Shown here: piece by piece, positions 45,802 through 55,826 of the stretch
Layout of the letters: the number at the start of each line of letters is the position of its first letter
How positions within the stretch are numbered: the stretch's first letter is position 1
Assembly: GCF_000772935.1 (NCBI RefSeq)
Contig: NZ_JPVR01000074.1
Coordinates: forward strand, 124,001-188,000
DNA length: 64,000 nt
From: Lysinibacillus boronitolerans JCM 21713 = 10a = NBRC 103108
GTDB lineage: Bacteria > Bacillota > Bacilli > Bacillales_A > Planococcaceae
Reading direction: 5' to 3'
Program-made: the position numbers and the translations under genes
Notes under the pieces: generated by a model
Seen by the model: only the letters and a program-made list of their open reading frames with translations
Databases searched by the model: none
Told to the model about the DNA's origin: nothing

Positions 45802-46248
45802 TTATTCTTCCGTTACATGTACTTTTAACGTTGCTGATACTTCATGATGTAGTTTTACAGGAACATTTGTAAAGCCAAGTGAACGAATTCCCTCAGGTAA
45901 AGTCATTTTACGTTTATCAATTTTAATGCCGTGCACTTTTTGTAATGCATCAGCAATTTGCTTTGTAGATACTGAGCCAAATAAGCGACCACCATCACCT
46001 GATTTTGCTTTTAGCTCAACTGTGAGTGCTTCTACTTTTTCCTTTAATGCTTGTGCTTCAGCTAATTCGGCAGCAGCATTTTTAGCCTCTAATTTCTTTT
46101 GCCCCTCTATTTGGCTTAAAGCTTGCGCATTTGCTTCCGCTGCATAGCCATTCTTAATTAAGAAATTTTGTGCATAGCCATCCGCTACGTTTTTAATTTC
46201 ACCTTTTTTTCCTTTTCCTTTAACGTCTTTTAAAAATACTACTTTCAT
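45802..46248 (-). CDS. rplI: 50S ribosomal protein L9
   Basis: 148 residues. The N-terminal rRNA-binding domain is [20 protein letters not shown], followed by the long connecting helix and the C-terminal domain ([15 protein letters not shown]). Its ATG overlaps the gdpP stop by four bases. Confidence 0.98.
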   Translation of the reverse strand: MKVVFLKDVKGKGKKGEIKNVADGYAQNFLIKNGYAAEANAQALSQIEGQKKLEAKNAAAELAEAQALKEKVEALTVELKAKSGDGGRLFGSVSTKQIADALQKVHGIKIDKRKMTLPEGIRSLGFTNVPVKLHHEVSATLKVHVTEE

Positions 46249-48218
46249 ACGTCAGAACTCCCTTCAAAGACCTCATTTATGGCTTCTTCTAAATGTTTTT
46301 TCACACCATCGATGGATTTAGCATCTATTTGGCAGGCAGCATTCGTTAAATGTCCACCGCCGCCAAGCCTCTCCATAATTAGCTGTACATTGACCTCGCC
46401 AAGTGATCGTGCACTTATACCAATTTTTCCATCTGCTCGATGTGCAATGACAAAGGATGCACTAACATCCTTCATCGTTAATAAAATATCTGCTGTTTGC
46501 GCAATTAAGACGGAGTCATACACTTTTGATTCCTCACCTACAGCAACAGCTACTCCTGGTTTTACGAACTTCACTGTTTGGACAATTTTGGAGCGCTCTA
46601 TATAGGTGTCCACATCCTCCTTCAAGAGACGTTGGACCAATACTGTATCGGCACCATTCGTTCGTAAATAAGAAGCTGCTTCAAATGTACGTGCTCCTGT
46701 TCGAAGTGTAAAGCTTTTGGTATCAACGATAATACCTGCTAGTAATGCAGTAGCTTCTAGCATATTAATTTTTGCACGCTTCGGCTGATATTCTAGTAAC
46801 TCTGTCACTAGCTCAGCAGTGGACGACGCATATGGCTCCATATAAACGAGTGTAGGATTTTCGATAAAGTCCTCACTTCGACGATGATGATCGATTACAA
46901 CCACCTTTTCAGCCAATTTCAATAGGTGTGCATCAATTACTAAATTTGGCTTATGTGTATCAACAATAACGAGTAACGATTTCTCAGTCATTTTACCAGC
47001 GGCTTCCTCTGGTGTAAGGAAATTTTCATAGAAATCTGATTTACTCTCTATTTCATTCATTAATCGTGTAACGCTACCATTTAATTCATCAAAATTGATA
47101 ATGACATAACCCTTTACATCATTCATTTGTGCCATTTTCCGTACACCTACAGACGCACCAATGGAGTCCATATCAGGATTTTTATGTCCCATAACAAACA
47201 CTTGGTCACTGTCCTGAATTAAATCGCGTAATGCATGTGAAATAACGCGCGCTCTAACACGTGTACGTTTTTCGACTGGATTTGTTTTTCCACCATAGAA
47301 TTTAAGTTTACCAGTAGGTTGCTTTATCGCCACTTGGTCTCCACCCCGTCCTAATACAAGATCAAGACTCGATTGTGCCAACTCGCCAAGCTCCACTAAT
47401 GAGGATGATCCAGCTCCTACCCCTATACTTAATGTTAACGATAAATTCTTTTGAGCTGTTTTTTCACGAATGGTATCTAATATCGCAAATTTTTTCTTTT
47501 CTAGCTCCGTTAAAATGGATTCATTCAATACTGCTAAGAAACGATCGGATGAAATCCGTTTGACAAACACACCATGCTCCGCAGCCCATTCATTGACAAT
47601 TGACGTAACCATTGTATTGGTTAAACTACGTGGTTGATCGTCCATGGCTTGCGTGATTTCATCGTAATTATCAACAAACAAAATCGCAATTACTGTACGG
47701 TCTGCATAGTATTGCTTTTCTATGGCAATCTGCTCAGTTATATCAAAGAAATACAGTAGTCGTTCCTCTTTTTTATAATAAACACGATATTTCCGATCAC
47801 GTAGTGTAATCGTAGCCTCATTTGTTTCCTCGGTCTTCATTAATACATAGATGTCATCAGATATATTAACAATACCTTCTCCAACTAATGATTCCATATT
47901 TAAAATGCCCTGCATATATGGATTAGACCATTCGATTTCATATTGCTCATTAACCAGAAGTATTCCAATTGGCATTTCAAGCAATGCCTCTTCTCCTACT
48001 TTTTTCATGCGGAAGGAAATAGATTCAATATGCTTTTCTGTTTCCTCAAAAGCTATTTTCTCTACCTTCCATGTGTAGGCCATCAGTAAAACAAAACCTA
48101 CACCATAACCGATACCTATCCCGATATTCCAAATACATAGAAGCACGAACGTCACAGTTCCAAATATGGAAAGAACAAAAAGCGGATAGCGAATTGGTCG
48201 TTTTCTAAAAGTCCCCAT
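46245..48218 (-). CDS. gdpP: Cyclic-di-AMP phosphodiesterase GdpP
   Basis: 657 residues. Two N-terminal membrane helices (about 10-45) are followed by a PAS domain (about 60-150), a degenerate GGDEF domain (about 170-300) and a DHH-DHHA1 phosphodiesterase (about 335-650) with [19 protein letters not shown] and [11 protein letters not shown]. It hydrolyses cyclic di-AMP and thereby affects osmotic balance and beta-lactam tolerance. It corresponds to B. subtilis yybT. Confidence 0.97.
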   Translation of the reverse strand: MGTFRKRPIRYPLFVLSIFGTVTFVLLCIWNIGIGIGYGVGFVLLMAYTWKVEKIAFEETEKHIESISFRMKKVGEEALLEMPIGILLVNEQYEIEWSNPYMQGILNMESLVGEGIVNISDDIYVLMKTEETNEATITLRDRKYRVYYKKEERLLYFFDITEQIAIEKQYYADRTVIAILFVDNYDEITQAMDDQPRSLTNTMVTSIVNEWAAEHGVFVKRISSDRFLAVLNESILTELEKKKFAILDTIREKTAQKNLSLTLSIGVGAGSSSLVELGELAQSSLDLVLGRGGDQVAIKQPTGKLKFYGGKTNPVEKRTRVRARVISHALRDLIQDSDQVFVMGHKNPDMDSIGASVGVRKMAQMNDVKGYVIINFDELNGSVTRLMNEIESKSDFYENFLTPEEAAGKMTEKSLLVIVDTHKPNLVIDAHLLKLAEKVVVIDHHRRSEDFIENPTLVYMEPYASSTAELVTELLEYQPKRAKINMLEATALLAGIIVDTKSFTLRTGARTFEAASYLRTNGADTVLVQRLLKEDVDTYIERSKIVQTVKFVKPGVAVAVGEESKVYDSVLIAQTADILLTMKDVSASFVIAHRADGKIGISARSLGEVNVQLIMERLGGGGHLTNAACQIDAKSIDGVKKHLEEAINEVFEGSSDV

Positions 48219-48231
48219 TACAATCAGCCCC

Positions 48232-49173
48232 TTATTCTTTAGTCTTCCCCTTTACAAGTGAACGTACGTCAAAACCTAAATCAACAATACCGAGTAAGAT
48301 CATAAACGATGATAGCGGAATCGCTAACAAAGTAGCTACCCATTTAACTCCGTTTGGCATCCCTTTTCTCGAGATAAAATAATGGATAAAAGATATTCCC
48401 TGTAGAATGAGTAACAACCATAAAATATAAGAAATATTTAATACAATGATATCTAGCGTAGAACCAGCTTCTGGACGCATGAATAAATTAATGCATAACA
48501 CAATCATGTAATACCATAAAATAGAGCGTGGTAATCTCATATTTTGGAACGGAGCAAATTTTGGAACATCTACCCCTAGTCGTTTTAGAGCTGGTAAATT
48601 TACTGTAATGATAATAAATGCAGCAAAAAATGCTGAAATTGTTATCGTTGCAGGCATAGTCAGTTCAATTGTTTTAAACATTGCCTCAAGCTGTTCTGGA
48701 TTTATGGCTACTTGACCTGTTACATTCTTCGCAAATTCATTAGATTGCTCATAATTTTTACGTGCCATCTCTAAACTCATGCTAATGAAGTCAATTCCTG
48801 AAAGCTTTACATAGGCAATATAAACGATTGCCATCGAGATGAGATTAGCAATCCCCGTGGACATAAATAAATAAAGCTTACTCTTCTTCAAATAAATGGC
48901 GTTACCCATAACGACACCTACTAACCCTAAAATAAAGGCAAATGGCAGCATGGATATCCCACTCGTTATAGTGGTTAGGATACAGCCTACTATTGCTACG
49001 AGTATTGATGTGGAACGCTTGTAATTTGCGCTATACCAAGCAATCGGCAGTGGAGCGAATAATAAAGCTACTATAAAGATGAATGGTACATATGCAGAAA
49101 TTAGCATTAAAATTGTAAACAGTGCAACCATCATTGAGCCTTGTACAAGCGCTTTTGTTTGATTATTCGGCAT
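48232..49173 (-). CDS. yybS: YybS-family membrane protein (DUF2232)
   Basis: 313 residues with about eight membrane helices, beginning MPNNQTKALVQGSMMVALFTILMLISAYVP. The family is conserved directly upstream of gdpP in Firmicutes, but its biochemical role is not known. It is preceded by AGGAAGG and by a strong promoter at 49214-49243, so this operon starts here. Confidence 0.9.
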   Translation of the reverse strand: MPNNQTKALVQGSMMVALFTILMLISAYVPFIFIVALLFAPLPIAWYSANYKRSTSILVAIVGCILTTITSGISMLPFAFILGLVGVVMGNAIYLKKSKLYLFMSTGIANLISMAIVYIAYVKLSGIDFISMSLEMARKNYEQSNEFAKNVTGQVAINPEQLEAMFKTIELTMPATITISAFFAAFIIITVNLPALKRLGVDVPKFAPFQNMRLPRSILWYYMIVLCINLFMRPEAGSTLDIIVLNISYILWLLLILQGISFIHYFISRKGMPNGVKWVATLLAIPLSSFMILLGIVDLGFDVRSLVKGKTKE

Positions 49174-49213
49174 TGAAAACCTTCCTTTTTTTCAGTCAAA
49201 CTTACTACCCTTT

Positions 49214-49243
49214 ATTGTACCATTTTTTCATAGCATTGAACAA
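49214..49243 (-). promoter_or_regulatory. Promoter of yybS-gdpP-rplI-dnaB
   Basis: On the minus strand TTGTTC (49238-49243), an 18-base spacer and TACAAT (49214-49219) lie about 40 bases before yybS. Confidence 0.65.
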
Positions 49244-49337
49244 AAATCACTTAGATCACTAAGTACATTGTCATTATTTTTTCAATTTTAATTCAAGCGT
49301 TTACCAAAGTAGCTGGTAATTCCCTTTTAACCATAAC

Positions 49338-49379
49338 AAAAAACCAGCATACCCGATACGAATATCGTAATATGCTGGT
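49338..49379 (-). terminator. Terminator downstream of the sigma cassette
   Basis: Stem 49343-49351 with 49371-49379 (9 bp, with an inner ATACGA/TCGTAT-type stem) is followed on the minus strand by TTTTTT. It lies between the rpsR remnant and the yybS promoter. It may be the original rpsR terminator left behind by an insertion, or the cassette's own. Confidence 0.75.
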
Positions 49380-49422
49380 ATTCAAAATTGATGTAAGGTA
49401 TGTTACCTTAACGTCATCAATC

Positions 49423-49496
49423 TTATTTATCGCTACGAATGGTAGTAATCCCATGATACGAGATACTTTAATAGCTGAAGTTAATTTACGTCGGTA
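49423..49496 (-). pseudogene. Remnant of the rpsR 3' end
   Basis: This 74-base stretch matches the 3' end of rpsR (51315-51392) with three substitutions and one four-base gap, in the same orientation. The gap disrupts the last codons of S18, and there is no 5' part, so it cannot encode the protein. It is the left flank of a region holding a sigma/anti-sigma pair, with the intact rpsR on the right. This is the layout left when an element enters at the 3' end of a gene and displaces the old end. Confidence 0.85.
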
Positions 49497-49645
49497 GATC
49501 TAGCCTAGTTAAAAGTATAACTAAAGAGCCTAAGCCTTTCCAAACATAGAAGTTTGAAAGGTTATTTGGCATGCCCAATTTAGTATAGAATGAACTATTT
49601 TTGGATGGTTTAGCTTTGTACAGTAGTATTATCATCTCGATTATT
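49497..49645. other. Gap between rpsR remnant and anti-sigma gene
   Basis: Only one weak hairpin is seen (CCTTTCCAAAC with GTTTGAAAGG, about 49534-49561). No gene, promoter or known RNA is recognisable here. Confidence 0.5.
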
Positions 49646-50401
49646 TTAATTAAGCTTTAATGAAATAGAATTTGATTTTATAGAATTTGATTCTTGAGTT
49701 ACAACAATTTCTTGTTGTTCAGAGCTTCCATCTGTATATTTTACAATGACTTTGATTATTATGTCGTCATCTATTACCAAATTGCCATCATGAGGAATTG
49801 CAATAGAATATTTATATTTATCCTGTTCATTATACTTAACTGTATAGGTATTTCCAATTTCCTTTGTACCATCGTATATATCTGAACCAGGCGAACTTCC
49901 AATCATAAATATCTTTTTTGATAATAACCAGTCTTTGTCTGCATATTCTTTAGCTGTAAGTGTAACATCCTCTATAAACTTGCCTTTACTAATGGTATAA
50001 GTGATTGAGTCGATATGTTCTCCACTTATATTTAGCATAAGCTTTGTAAAAATAAAATTAGCTGCATCTCCAGTTATATCAGTTGTACTACCTCTAGCTT
50101 CAGTTGATAATTCAAAAGTAGCTTTATCTGATGAAAGTTTGGTATTTGGCTGATTCCCATCATCACTCAATGCATAAGCTGTGATTGTAAAATTTGCGAC
50201 TTGAAAGTTTCCATTATTATTGAAAAACGGAATACCTATCATAATTAACAATAGGAATCCAAATGCACAAGCTACAGAAATCCGCCTTTTAAAATTTTTT
50301 TTCTTTTCTATAATATTGCAATTCTTTTTCACACGATTTTTCATAGTTTTTGGCATTTCAATAGTATTAACAGCTTCTTTAATCTTATCAAAGTTCATCA
50401 T
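49646..50401 (-). CDS. Putative membrane anti-sigma factor of the inserted cassette
   Basis: 251 residues. A basic cytoplasmic N-terminus (about 1-40) is followed by one transmembrane helix (about 41-60) and a beta-rich outer domain beginning FQVANFTITAYALSDDGN. It begins four bases inside the end of the sigma gene, which marks a co-translated pair. No ZAS zinc motif is seen, and the stimulus is unknown. Its AT-richness exceeds that of the ribosomal genes around it, consistent with acquisition. Confidence 0.65.
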   Translation of the reverse strand: MMNFDKIKEAVNTIEMPKTMKNRVKKNCNIIEKKKNFKRRISVACAFGFLLLIMIGIPFFNNNGNFQVANFTITAYALSDDGNQPNTKLSSDKATFELSTEARGSTTDITGDAANFIFTKLMLNISGEHIDSITYTISKGKFIEDVTLTAKEYADKDWLLSKKIFMIGSSPGSDIYDGTKEIGNTYTVKYNEQDKYKYSIAIPHDGNLVIDDDIIIKVIVKYTDGSSEQQEIVVTQESNSIKSNSISLKLN

Positions 50402-50889
50402 TCATTCTCCTTTCGATATTTTTCTCGAATAAGCTCTCTTCCACGTTGTAATCGCTTTTTAACTGCTGAAGTAGTAATGCCAAGTATTTTTGCTATTTCA
50501 TCTACTTTATAGCCCTCTACATAATAAAGTAACAAGACAATCTTATGTTTATTTGGCAATCTCATAAGATGTTCAATTAAACCATAGTTTTCATCATCCT
50601 TACAATATAGTTGTAAATCATTGATATCCATATGTTTACGAATAATATTGTACCTTCTCATATTCTTGCAACGATTTGTAGCAATAGTAATCAACCATGC
50701 TTTCTCATGTTCTGAATCGTTAAATGGTGGAGATTTAGTTAGATAGGTAATAAAAGTGTCTTGTACGACATCCTCTGCATCATTCTCATTGCATAGAATA
50801 ACAAGACACATTCTAAAAAGCATATTTCCATATTTATCAACAATTCGTTCTATATCTAGTTCGTTCGACCAAACTAATTGTTGCAACAT
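50398..50889 (-). CDS. ECF RNA polymerase sigma factor of the inserted cassette
   Basis: 163 residues. Region 2 contains VDKYGNMLFRMCLVILCNEN, DAEDVVQDTFITYL and EKAWLITIATNRCKNMRR. Region 4 contains LLLYYVEGYKVDEIAKILGI followed by TTSAVKKRLQRGRELIREK. AAAGGAG lies eight bases before the ATG. It is followed by an overlapping anti-sigma gene and sits between the true rpsR and an rpsR fragment, inside an otherwise housekeeping block. Confidence 0.9.
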   Translation of the reverse strand: MLQQLVWSNELDIERIVDKYGNMLFRMCLVILCNENDAEDVVQDTFITYLTKSPPFNDSEHEKAWLITIATNRCKNMRRYNIIRKHMDINDLQLYCKDDENYGLIEHLMRLPNKHKIVLLLYYVEGYKVDEIAKILGITTSAVKKRLQRGRELIREKYRKENE

Positions 50890-51314
50890 CCATCAACTCC
50901 TTTCACTTATAACACACATGAAGATACCATTTGGTGACATTTTATATAAAATAATTTTAGAAAATAATCTTACCTAAAAACTGATCAGTGCTTAAAAATT
51001 GGAAAAACATTAGACTTATATCCGAATCTAACCATATTAAATTGTGTAATTCGTTTGCAATAGTAGATAAGAATGTCGGTACCTATCGTTGATACTCTGC
51101 CCTATCTATCGTTCTCCATAAATAAAACAAGCCCACCAAATAGGTGAGCTTGAAATAATTTTACCTTTGAAAGTAAATTCAACCCAAGCAGAAACTGTTC
51201 CCCTGTAATATCCTCTCCAAGTGCTATTTGACAATATTTAGGAAAGTAGTATAAATAAAAAAAGCACAACAAAGGTTATGAAAACCTCGTTGTGCTTTTA
51301 TTAATAAATAAATT
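50890..51314. other. 425-base gap between sigma gene and rpsR, with two terminators
   Basis: No gene is seen. Two minus-strand terminators are present: one at 51257-51299, just after rpsR (stem with AAAGCACAAC/GTTGTGCTTT, then seven Ts), and one at 51124-51152 (CAAGC-C-CACC/GGTG-A-GCTTG, then TTTTATTT). The segment before the sigma gene holds CTTATAA and TGTCACC elements, but their spacing does not make a clear promoter. Confidence 0.6.
51257..51299 (-). terminator. Terminator of rpsF-ssb-rpsR
   Basis: Long stem (about 16 bp with one bulge) with arms AAAGCACAAC and GTTGTGCTTT, then a seven-T run on the minus strand, starting about 16 bases past the rpsR stop. Confidence 0.85.
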
Positions 51315-51551
51315 TTATTTATCTTCTGCTACGAATGGAAGTAATCCCATAATACGAGATACTTTAATAGCTGAAGTTAATTTACGTTGGTACTTTGCAC
51401 TTGTGCCAGTTACGCGACGTGGTAAAATTTTACCGCGCTCAGAGATGAATTTTTTTAATAAATCTACATCTTTGTAGTCGATGTGCGTAATATTGTTTGA
51501 AGTGAAGTAGCAAACTTTACGGCGTTTGCGGCCTCCGCGACGTGGTGCCAT
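51315..51551 (-). CDS. rpsR: 30S ribosomal protein S18
   Basis: 78 residues with the typical [20 protein letters not shown] start and [24 protein letters not shown] core (here [17 protein letters not shown]). It binds S6 on the platform of the small subunit. It is the third gene of rpsF-ssb-rpsR. Its 3' end is duplicated at 49423-49496. Confidence 0.98.
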   Translation of the reverse strand: MAPRRGGRKRRKVCYFTSNNITHIDYKDVDLLKKFISERGKILPRRVTGTSAKYQRKLTSAIKVSRIMGLLPFVAEDK

Positions 51552-51591
51552 AGTGTGTCTCCTCCTTTTCTTTTTTTATCATTTGGAAGTA

Positions 51592-52161
51592 TTAGAATGG
51601 AAGATCATCCTCAGATACTTCTATTGGCCCTTTGCTATTAGCAAATGGATCCTCATCTACACGTGTATAATTTGGCTGATTCATAGGTGGTTGATTTTGC
51701 TGATAAGAATCGCCGCCATAGGAACCCTGCCCTGGCATAGCGCCACCAAACTGTTGTTGTGGTTGACCACCGCCATATGACGGTTGGTTATTACCGTAAG
51801 TTTGTCCACCACCATATTGAGGAGCAGGAGCACCGCTACCATTACGGGGTTCTAAAAACTGTACGCTATCCGCCACAACATCTGTTGTGTATACTCGCTT
51901 ACCGTCTTGTCCTTCATAACTGCCTGTCTGGATACGACCTTCTACCCCAATTAAACTTCCTTTTCGCATGAAGTTCGCTAGGTTTTCAGCCTGTTTTCGC
52001 CAAGCAACACAGCTAATGAAATCAGCTTCGCGTTCACCTTGTTGATTTGAGAATGCACGATTTACAGCTACTGTAAATCTTGTAGACGCAACTCCATTCG
52101 GTGTATAACGTAGCTCAGGATCTTTTGTTAGTCTTCCAACTAATACGACACGGTTTATCAT
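51592..52161 (-). CDS. ssb: Single-stranded DNA-binding protein
   Basis: 189 residues. The N-terminal OB fold ([35 protein letters not shown]) spans about 1-110. A Gly/Gln-rich linker follows, and the conserved acidic tip EDDLPF contacts replication and repair partners. It lies between rpsF and rpsR, as in other Firmicutes. Confidence 0.98.
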   Translation of the reverse strand: MINRVVLVGRLTKDPELRYTPNGVASTRFTVAVNRAFSNQQGEREADFISCVAWRKQAENLANFMRKGSLIGVEGRIQTGSYEGQDGKRVYTTDVVADSVQFLEPRNGSGAPAPQYGGGQTYGNNQPSYGGGQPQQQFGGAMPGQGSYGGDSYQQNQPPMNQPNYTRVDEDPFANSKGPIEVSEDDLPF

Positions 52162-52204
52162 CAGAATACAACCTCCTTTTCAGCGTTTTGTAAAAAATTA
52201 ATAA

Positions 52205-52492
52205 TTAAGCTTCTTCGCGAACTGCAATGTGGCGAATGATGTCTTCGCTGATGTTAGCAAGACGTGTATACTCGTTGATTGCATCTGAAGTAGCGTTTAC
52301 TTTTACGATTTGGTAGTAACCTTCGCGGAAGTCTTGAATTTCATAAGCTAAGCGGCGTTTGCCCCACTCTTTTGATTCGATGACTTCTGCACCGTTAGAA
52401 GTTAACATTTCGTTGAAACGTTCAACTAAAGCTTTCTTCGCTTCGTCTTCAATGTTCGGACGTACGATGTACATTAATTCGTATTTTCTCAT
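52205..52492 (-). CDS. rpsF: 30S ribosomal protein S6
   Basis: 95 residues ([40 protein letters not shown]). It binds S18 and 16S rRNA. AAGGAGGTG precedes the ATG. The leader may be autoregulated by the S6-S18 complex, as is known in many bacteria. Confidence 0.98.
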   Translation of the reverse strand: MRKYELMYIVRPNIEDEAKKALVERFNEMLTSNGAEVIESKEWGKRRLAYEIQDFREGYYQIVKVNATSDAINEYTRLANISEDIIRHIAVREEA

Positions 52493-52603
52493 CTGTTTAC
52501 ACCTCCTTATGGACTTAGGCTCTCCTAATTAAGGGAGCAAGGAGCAAGTAATTAATTATTACTCACATCAATGAATTGTAACATATAGGTACTTGTCTTT
52601 CAA
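52493..52603 (-). promoter_or_regulatory. rpsF-ssb-rpsR promoter and leader
   Basis: On the minus strand TTGAAA (52598-52603), 17 bases and TACAAT (52575-52580) form a strong promoter. The roughly 75-base leader contains a small hairpin (GCTCC...GGAGAGC) before the ribosome binding site. This could be an S6:S18 autoregulatory leader, but I did not confirm the conserved bulge. Confidence 0.6.
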
Positions 52604-52668
52604 GTCACAAACTAATAATTCGTTATATAATGACAGTATATTTCATTCTCTATGAAAGGAGTGCCTTC

Positions 52669-53238
52669 ATGTTATCCAACGATCAGGAGCCAATCGTTAT
52701 CGAATTAGATTTAAAAAAGTTAATGATCGACAATTTTGTGATTACAAGTGGTCTTGTCATATTATTTGTTGCCATCCAATATATTTGCTTTAAAGATTTC
52801 CATTTTTCTTTTTGGAACATGATTGGTGGCACAGCACTATTTGTGGTACTGTATATAATTTTTATTATCCTACACGAGGCTTTTCATTTAATTGGTTTTA
52901 TGATTTTTGGCAGAGTCCCCTTTAAAGCTTTGAAATATGGTGTAAATTTAGAGCAGGGTGTTGCCTATGCAACTACTGAGCGTCCTCTTCCCAACCATGC
53001 TATGAAAAAAGCTCTATTACTGCCCTTCTGGACGACTGGTGTACTCCCAACCATCGTTGGGTTTTATCTTAACAGTACCGTTTTAATCTTGATTGGAGCG
53101 GTATTAATAGCTGGAGCTGTAGGCGATTTTGCTATGTATAAAGAGCTACGGAAATATCCTCGTCATGCTATCGTTCAGGATGACCCTAAATTACCAAAAC
53201 TGTATGTTTATCTATCGCAGGAAAAGGATGATCAATAA
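52669..53238 (+). CDS. DUF3267 membrane protein with HExxH motif
   Basis: About 189 residues with four or so membrane helices. HEAFHLIGF (HExxH) sits at the end of a helix, as in zinc metalloproteases of the DUF3267 group, and a late aspartate (GAVGDF) may be the third ligand. The function is unknown. The ATG at 52669 follows AAAGGAG. Confidence 0.8.
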   Translation: MLSNDQEPIVIELDLKKLMIDNFVITSGLVILFVAIQYICFKDFHFSFWNMIGGTALFVVLYIIFIILHEAFHLIGFMIFGRVPFKALKYGVNLEQGVAYATTERPLPNHAMKKALLLPFWTTGVLPTIVGFYLNSTVLILIGAVLIAGAVGDFAMYKELRKYPRHAIVQDDPKLPKLYVYLSQEKDDQ

Positions 53239-53255
53239 ACTAAGACTACATAATT

Positions 53256-53297
53256 AAATAGAATCTGTAGATTAAAAATGAACTACAGATTCTATTT
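53256..53297. terminator. Bidirectional terminator
   Basis: A 15-bp perfect stem (53256-53270 with 53283-53297) lies between convergent genes ending at 53238 and 53303. Confidence 0.85.
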
Positions 53298-53302
53298 ATA
53301 TT

Positions 53303-54343
53303 TTAAGGAGTTAAAAATCCATGCTGAGCTGCTGTATATAAATTTCTCCAAATACGATTAATCGTTGATGTTTCTGTAATAGCATCCATACCGAGATTGC
53401 GTATTAAATTATTCGCTATTTCTAAGCAAGCAGCTGCTATATCCTTAGCCATTTGTGTAAATTGTGATAATTCCACTTCTGTTAATTGTTCACCCTTTTG
53501 ATGCTGTTGCCAATAGACAGATAATGTTGCATAAAACTGTTCCTCGCATTGCTTGAAACGTTTGTGCTGCTGCATCCATAAAAATTGAAAGGCTCCAATT
53601 CGTTCAGTTCTGCTTCCATCATGATTTCGTTGCTTCATTAAAGCAAAAGCTTCTTCTAAAAAATTTTCTGTAAGCCCAAGACAAACCCCTAAAAAGGAAG
53701 CCTCCGCAAAAGTGGTGAATGGAAAGCTATGTACTGAATTACCATAATCATTTCTAATGATCCCTAATTGAAAAGTAGCTTCCTGTGGCACCCAAACGTT
53801 GTTTACACGAATTGTATGACTAGCTGTTGCCTTCAAGCCCATTGCAGACCAATCGTTCAAAATCTCAACATCATGTGGATTTACTGAGCAGCTAATAATT
53901 TTATCTGTTTTGATACCATCCTCTTCAATAAAGCAATTCATCGTAAATGTTGAAGCATAATTAGAGCCACTACAATACTTCCATTGCCCTGTTACATAAT
54001 AGCCGCCATTTGTTTTTACAGCTATCCCCGTTGGATATCCACTACCTGCTATAACCGCTTCTTTAGGAGAGTAGATTTTTTCACAAACTTTCTTACTGAA
54101 TGTTGGAATAAATGCGTTTCCACCTGTACCAATAGTAATGAGCCATCCGAAATTGCCATCAAGCGCAGACATCTGCTGGAATACCTTTACACCTTCTACA
54201 AAATCTAAATCCTTACCACCTAAATCTCTTGAAGTGAACAATTTGAATAATTGCTGTTCATAAATATAATCTAAAACATCTTGTGGTAGCATTCCCAGCT
54301 GTTCAAACTCTAAACCACGTTCCTTAATGTGCATAGCATTCAT
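53303..54343 (-). CDS. Acyl-CoA dehydrogenase-fold flavoprotein
   Basis: 346 residues. It has the acyl-CoA dehydrogenase layout (helical N-terminus, beta middle domain with GQWKYCSGSNYASTF and GLKATASHTIRVNNVWVP, helical C-terminus). The C-terminal RIWRNLYTAAQHG resembles group D flavin monooxygenases (HpaB/DszC-like) more than true dehydrogenases. The substrate is unknown, and there is no adjacent flavin reductase. Confidence 0.75.
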   Translation of the reverse strand: MNAMHIKERGLEFEQLGMLPQDVLDYIYEQQLFKLFTSRDLGGKDLDFVEGVKVFQQMSALDGNFGWLITIGTGGNAFIPTFSKKVCEKIYSPKEAVIAGSGYPTGIAVKTNGGYYVTGQWKYCSGSNYASTFTMNCFIEEDGIKTDKIISCSVNPHDVEILNDWSAMGLKATASHTIRVNNVWVPQEATFQLGIIRNDYGNSVHSFPFTTFAEASFLGVCLGLTENFLEEAFALMKQRNHDGSRTERIGAFQFLWMQQHKRFKQCEEQFYATLSVYWQQHQKGEQLTEVELSQFTQMAKDIAAACLEIANNLIRNLGMDAITETSTINRIWRNLYTAAQHGFLTP

Positions 54344-54390
54344 TCATAAGTCGCCTCCATACACTAAAAATTCTGATAACTACACAATCG

Positions 54391-54418
54391 AAAAAGGGCA
54401 ACCATTTTAGATTGCCCT
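54391..54418 (-). terminator. Terminator of ychF
   Basis: Stem GGGCAA/TTGCCC (54396-54401 with 54412-54417) is followed by TTTTT on the minus strand. Confidence 0.8.
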
Positions 54419-54427
54419 TGTTAGTTT

Positions 54428-55528
54428 TTATACATTAAAGCGGAATAACATAATATCGCCATCTTGTACTTCATATTCTTTACCTTCAAGACGTACTTTA
54501 CCAGCTTCCTTAGCTGCTGCTTGAGAACCTGCCTCTAGAAGATCATCATATGCCACTGTTTCTGCACGAATAAAGCCGCGCTCGAAGTCAGTATGAATAA
54601 TACCTGCACATTGTGGTGCCTTCATTCCTTTACGGAACGTCCATGCACGTACCTCTTGTACACCTGCAGTGAAGTAAGTAGCTAGTCCTAATAAATCATA
54701 AGAAGTACGAATTAGTTGATCTAAACCAGATTCTTTTATTCCTAATTCTTCTAAGAACATAGCTTTTTCTTCATCATCAAGCTCAGAAATTTCTTCTTCA
54801 ATCTTTGCACAAATAGTAATAACTTGAGCACCTTCAGCTGAAGCATACTCACGTACTTTTTTCACATATTCGTTGTTATCAGCATCTGCTACTTCATCTT
54901 CTGAAACATTTGCTACATAAAGCATTGGTTTAATTGTTAGCAAATGAAGACCTTTAATTACCTTCAATTCATCATCTGATAGCTCAGCCGCACGAGCTGG
55001 TTTACCGTTTTCTAGTTGCTCTTTAATTTTTAGAAGTACTGGCTCTTCTATCATAGCCTCTTTATCTTTTTGTTTCGCCATTTTGCTAACGCGTTGTAGA
55101 CGTTTATCCACAGATTCTAAGTCAGCTAATGCAAGCTCTAGATTAATCACTTCAATATCATCAATTGGATCTACTGCTCCGGAAACGTGAGTAATGTTTT
55201 CGTCTACAAAACAACGTACTACCTGACAAATTGCATCTACTTCACGAATATGAGCTAGGAACTTATTTCCTAATCCTTCACCCTTAGAAGCACCTTTAAC
55301 AATTCCAGCGATATCTGTAAATTCAAATGCAGTTGGCACAGTTTTTTTCGGTACCACTAATTCTGTTAATTTATCTAAACGTGCATCCGGTACTTCAACT
55401 ATACCAACGTTTGGATCGATCGTTGCGAATGGATAGTTTGCAGCCAATGCACCCGCTTTTGTTATTGCGTTAAATAATGTTGATTTTCCAACGTTAGGTA
55501 AACCAACGATTCCAGCTGTTAATGCCAT
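54428..55528 (-). CDS. ychF: YchF, Obg-family ATPase/GTPase
   Basis: About 366 residues. The G1 motif is GLPNVGKSTLFNAIT, G3 is DIAGIVKGAS, and a coiled-coil and TGS domain follow (ending KVRLEGKEYEVQDGDIMLFRFNV). YchF binds ribosomes and prefers ATP. The ATG at 55528 gives the family length; an upstream TTG is unlikely. Confidence 0.97.
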   Translation of the reverse strand: MALTAGIVGLPNVGKSTLFNAITKAGALAANYPFATIDPNVGIVEVPDARLDKLTELVVPKKTVPTAFEFTDIAGIVKGASKGEGLGNKFLAHIREVDAICQVVRCFVDENITHVSGAVDPIDDIEVINLELALADLESVDKRLQRVSKMAKQKDKEAMIEEPVLLKIKEQLENGKPARAAELSDDELKVIKGLHLLTIKPMLYVANVSEDEVADADNNEYVKKVREYASAEGAQVITICAKIEEEISELDDEEKAMFLEELGIKESGLDQLIRTSYDLLGLATYFTAGVQEVRAWTFRKGMKAPQCAGIIHTDFERGFIRAETVAYDDLLEAGSQAAAKEAGKVRLEGKEYEVQDGDIMLFRFNV

Positions 55529-55624
55529 GAATGGACACAACCTTTCTATACTCAGTTCAAATTTTCTCTTCTATAACCTTATCTATTATATTGATTCACT
55601 CAGAAAAAGTCTAATATGCCTGGT

Positions 55625-55825
55625 TTACGACTCATCGGCAGAGAATAAAACCTTTTTCATTTTTTTCTCAAATTCACGACGTGGAATCATGACACTATGC
55701 TGACATCCTTCGCATTTGATACGTACATCCGCCCCCATACGAATAATTTTCCACTTATTGGTACCGCATGGATGTTGTTTTTTCATTTCAACAATATCAT
55801 TTAAACCAAATTTTTTTGCTTCCAT
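55625..55825 (-). CDS. DUF951 small protein
   Basis: About 66 residues. It has the DUF951 pattern (GLNDIVEMKKQHPCGTNKWK, ADVRIKCEGCQHSVMIPRREFEKK), with three cysteines suited to metal binding. It starts one base after the channel gene and is usually found between an mscS-type gene and ychF in Firmicutes. The role is unknown. Confidence 0.88.
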   Translation of the reverse strand: MEAKKFGLNDIVEMKKQHPCGTNKWKIIRMGADVRIKCEGCQHSVMIPRREFEKKMKKVLFSADES

Positions 55826-55826
55826 C

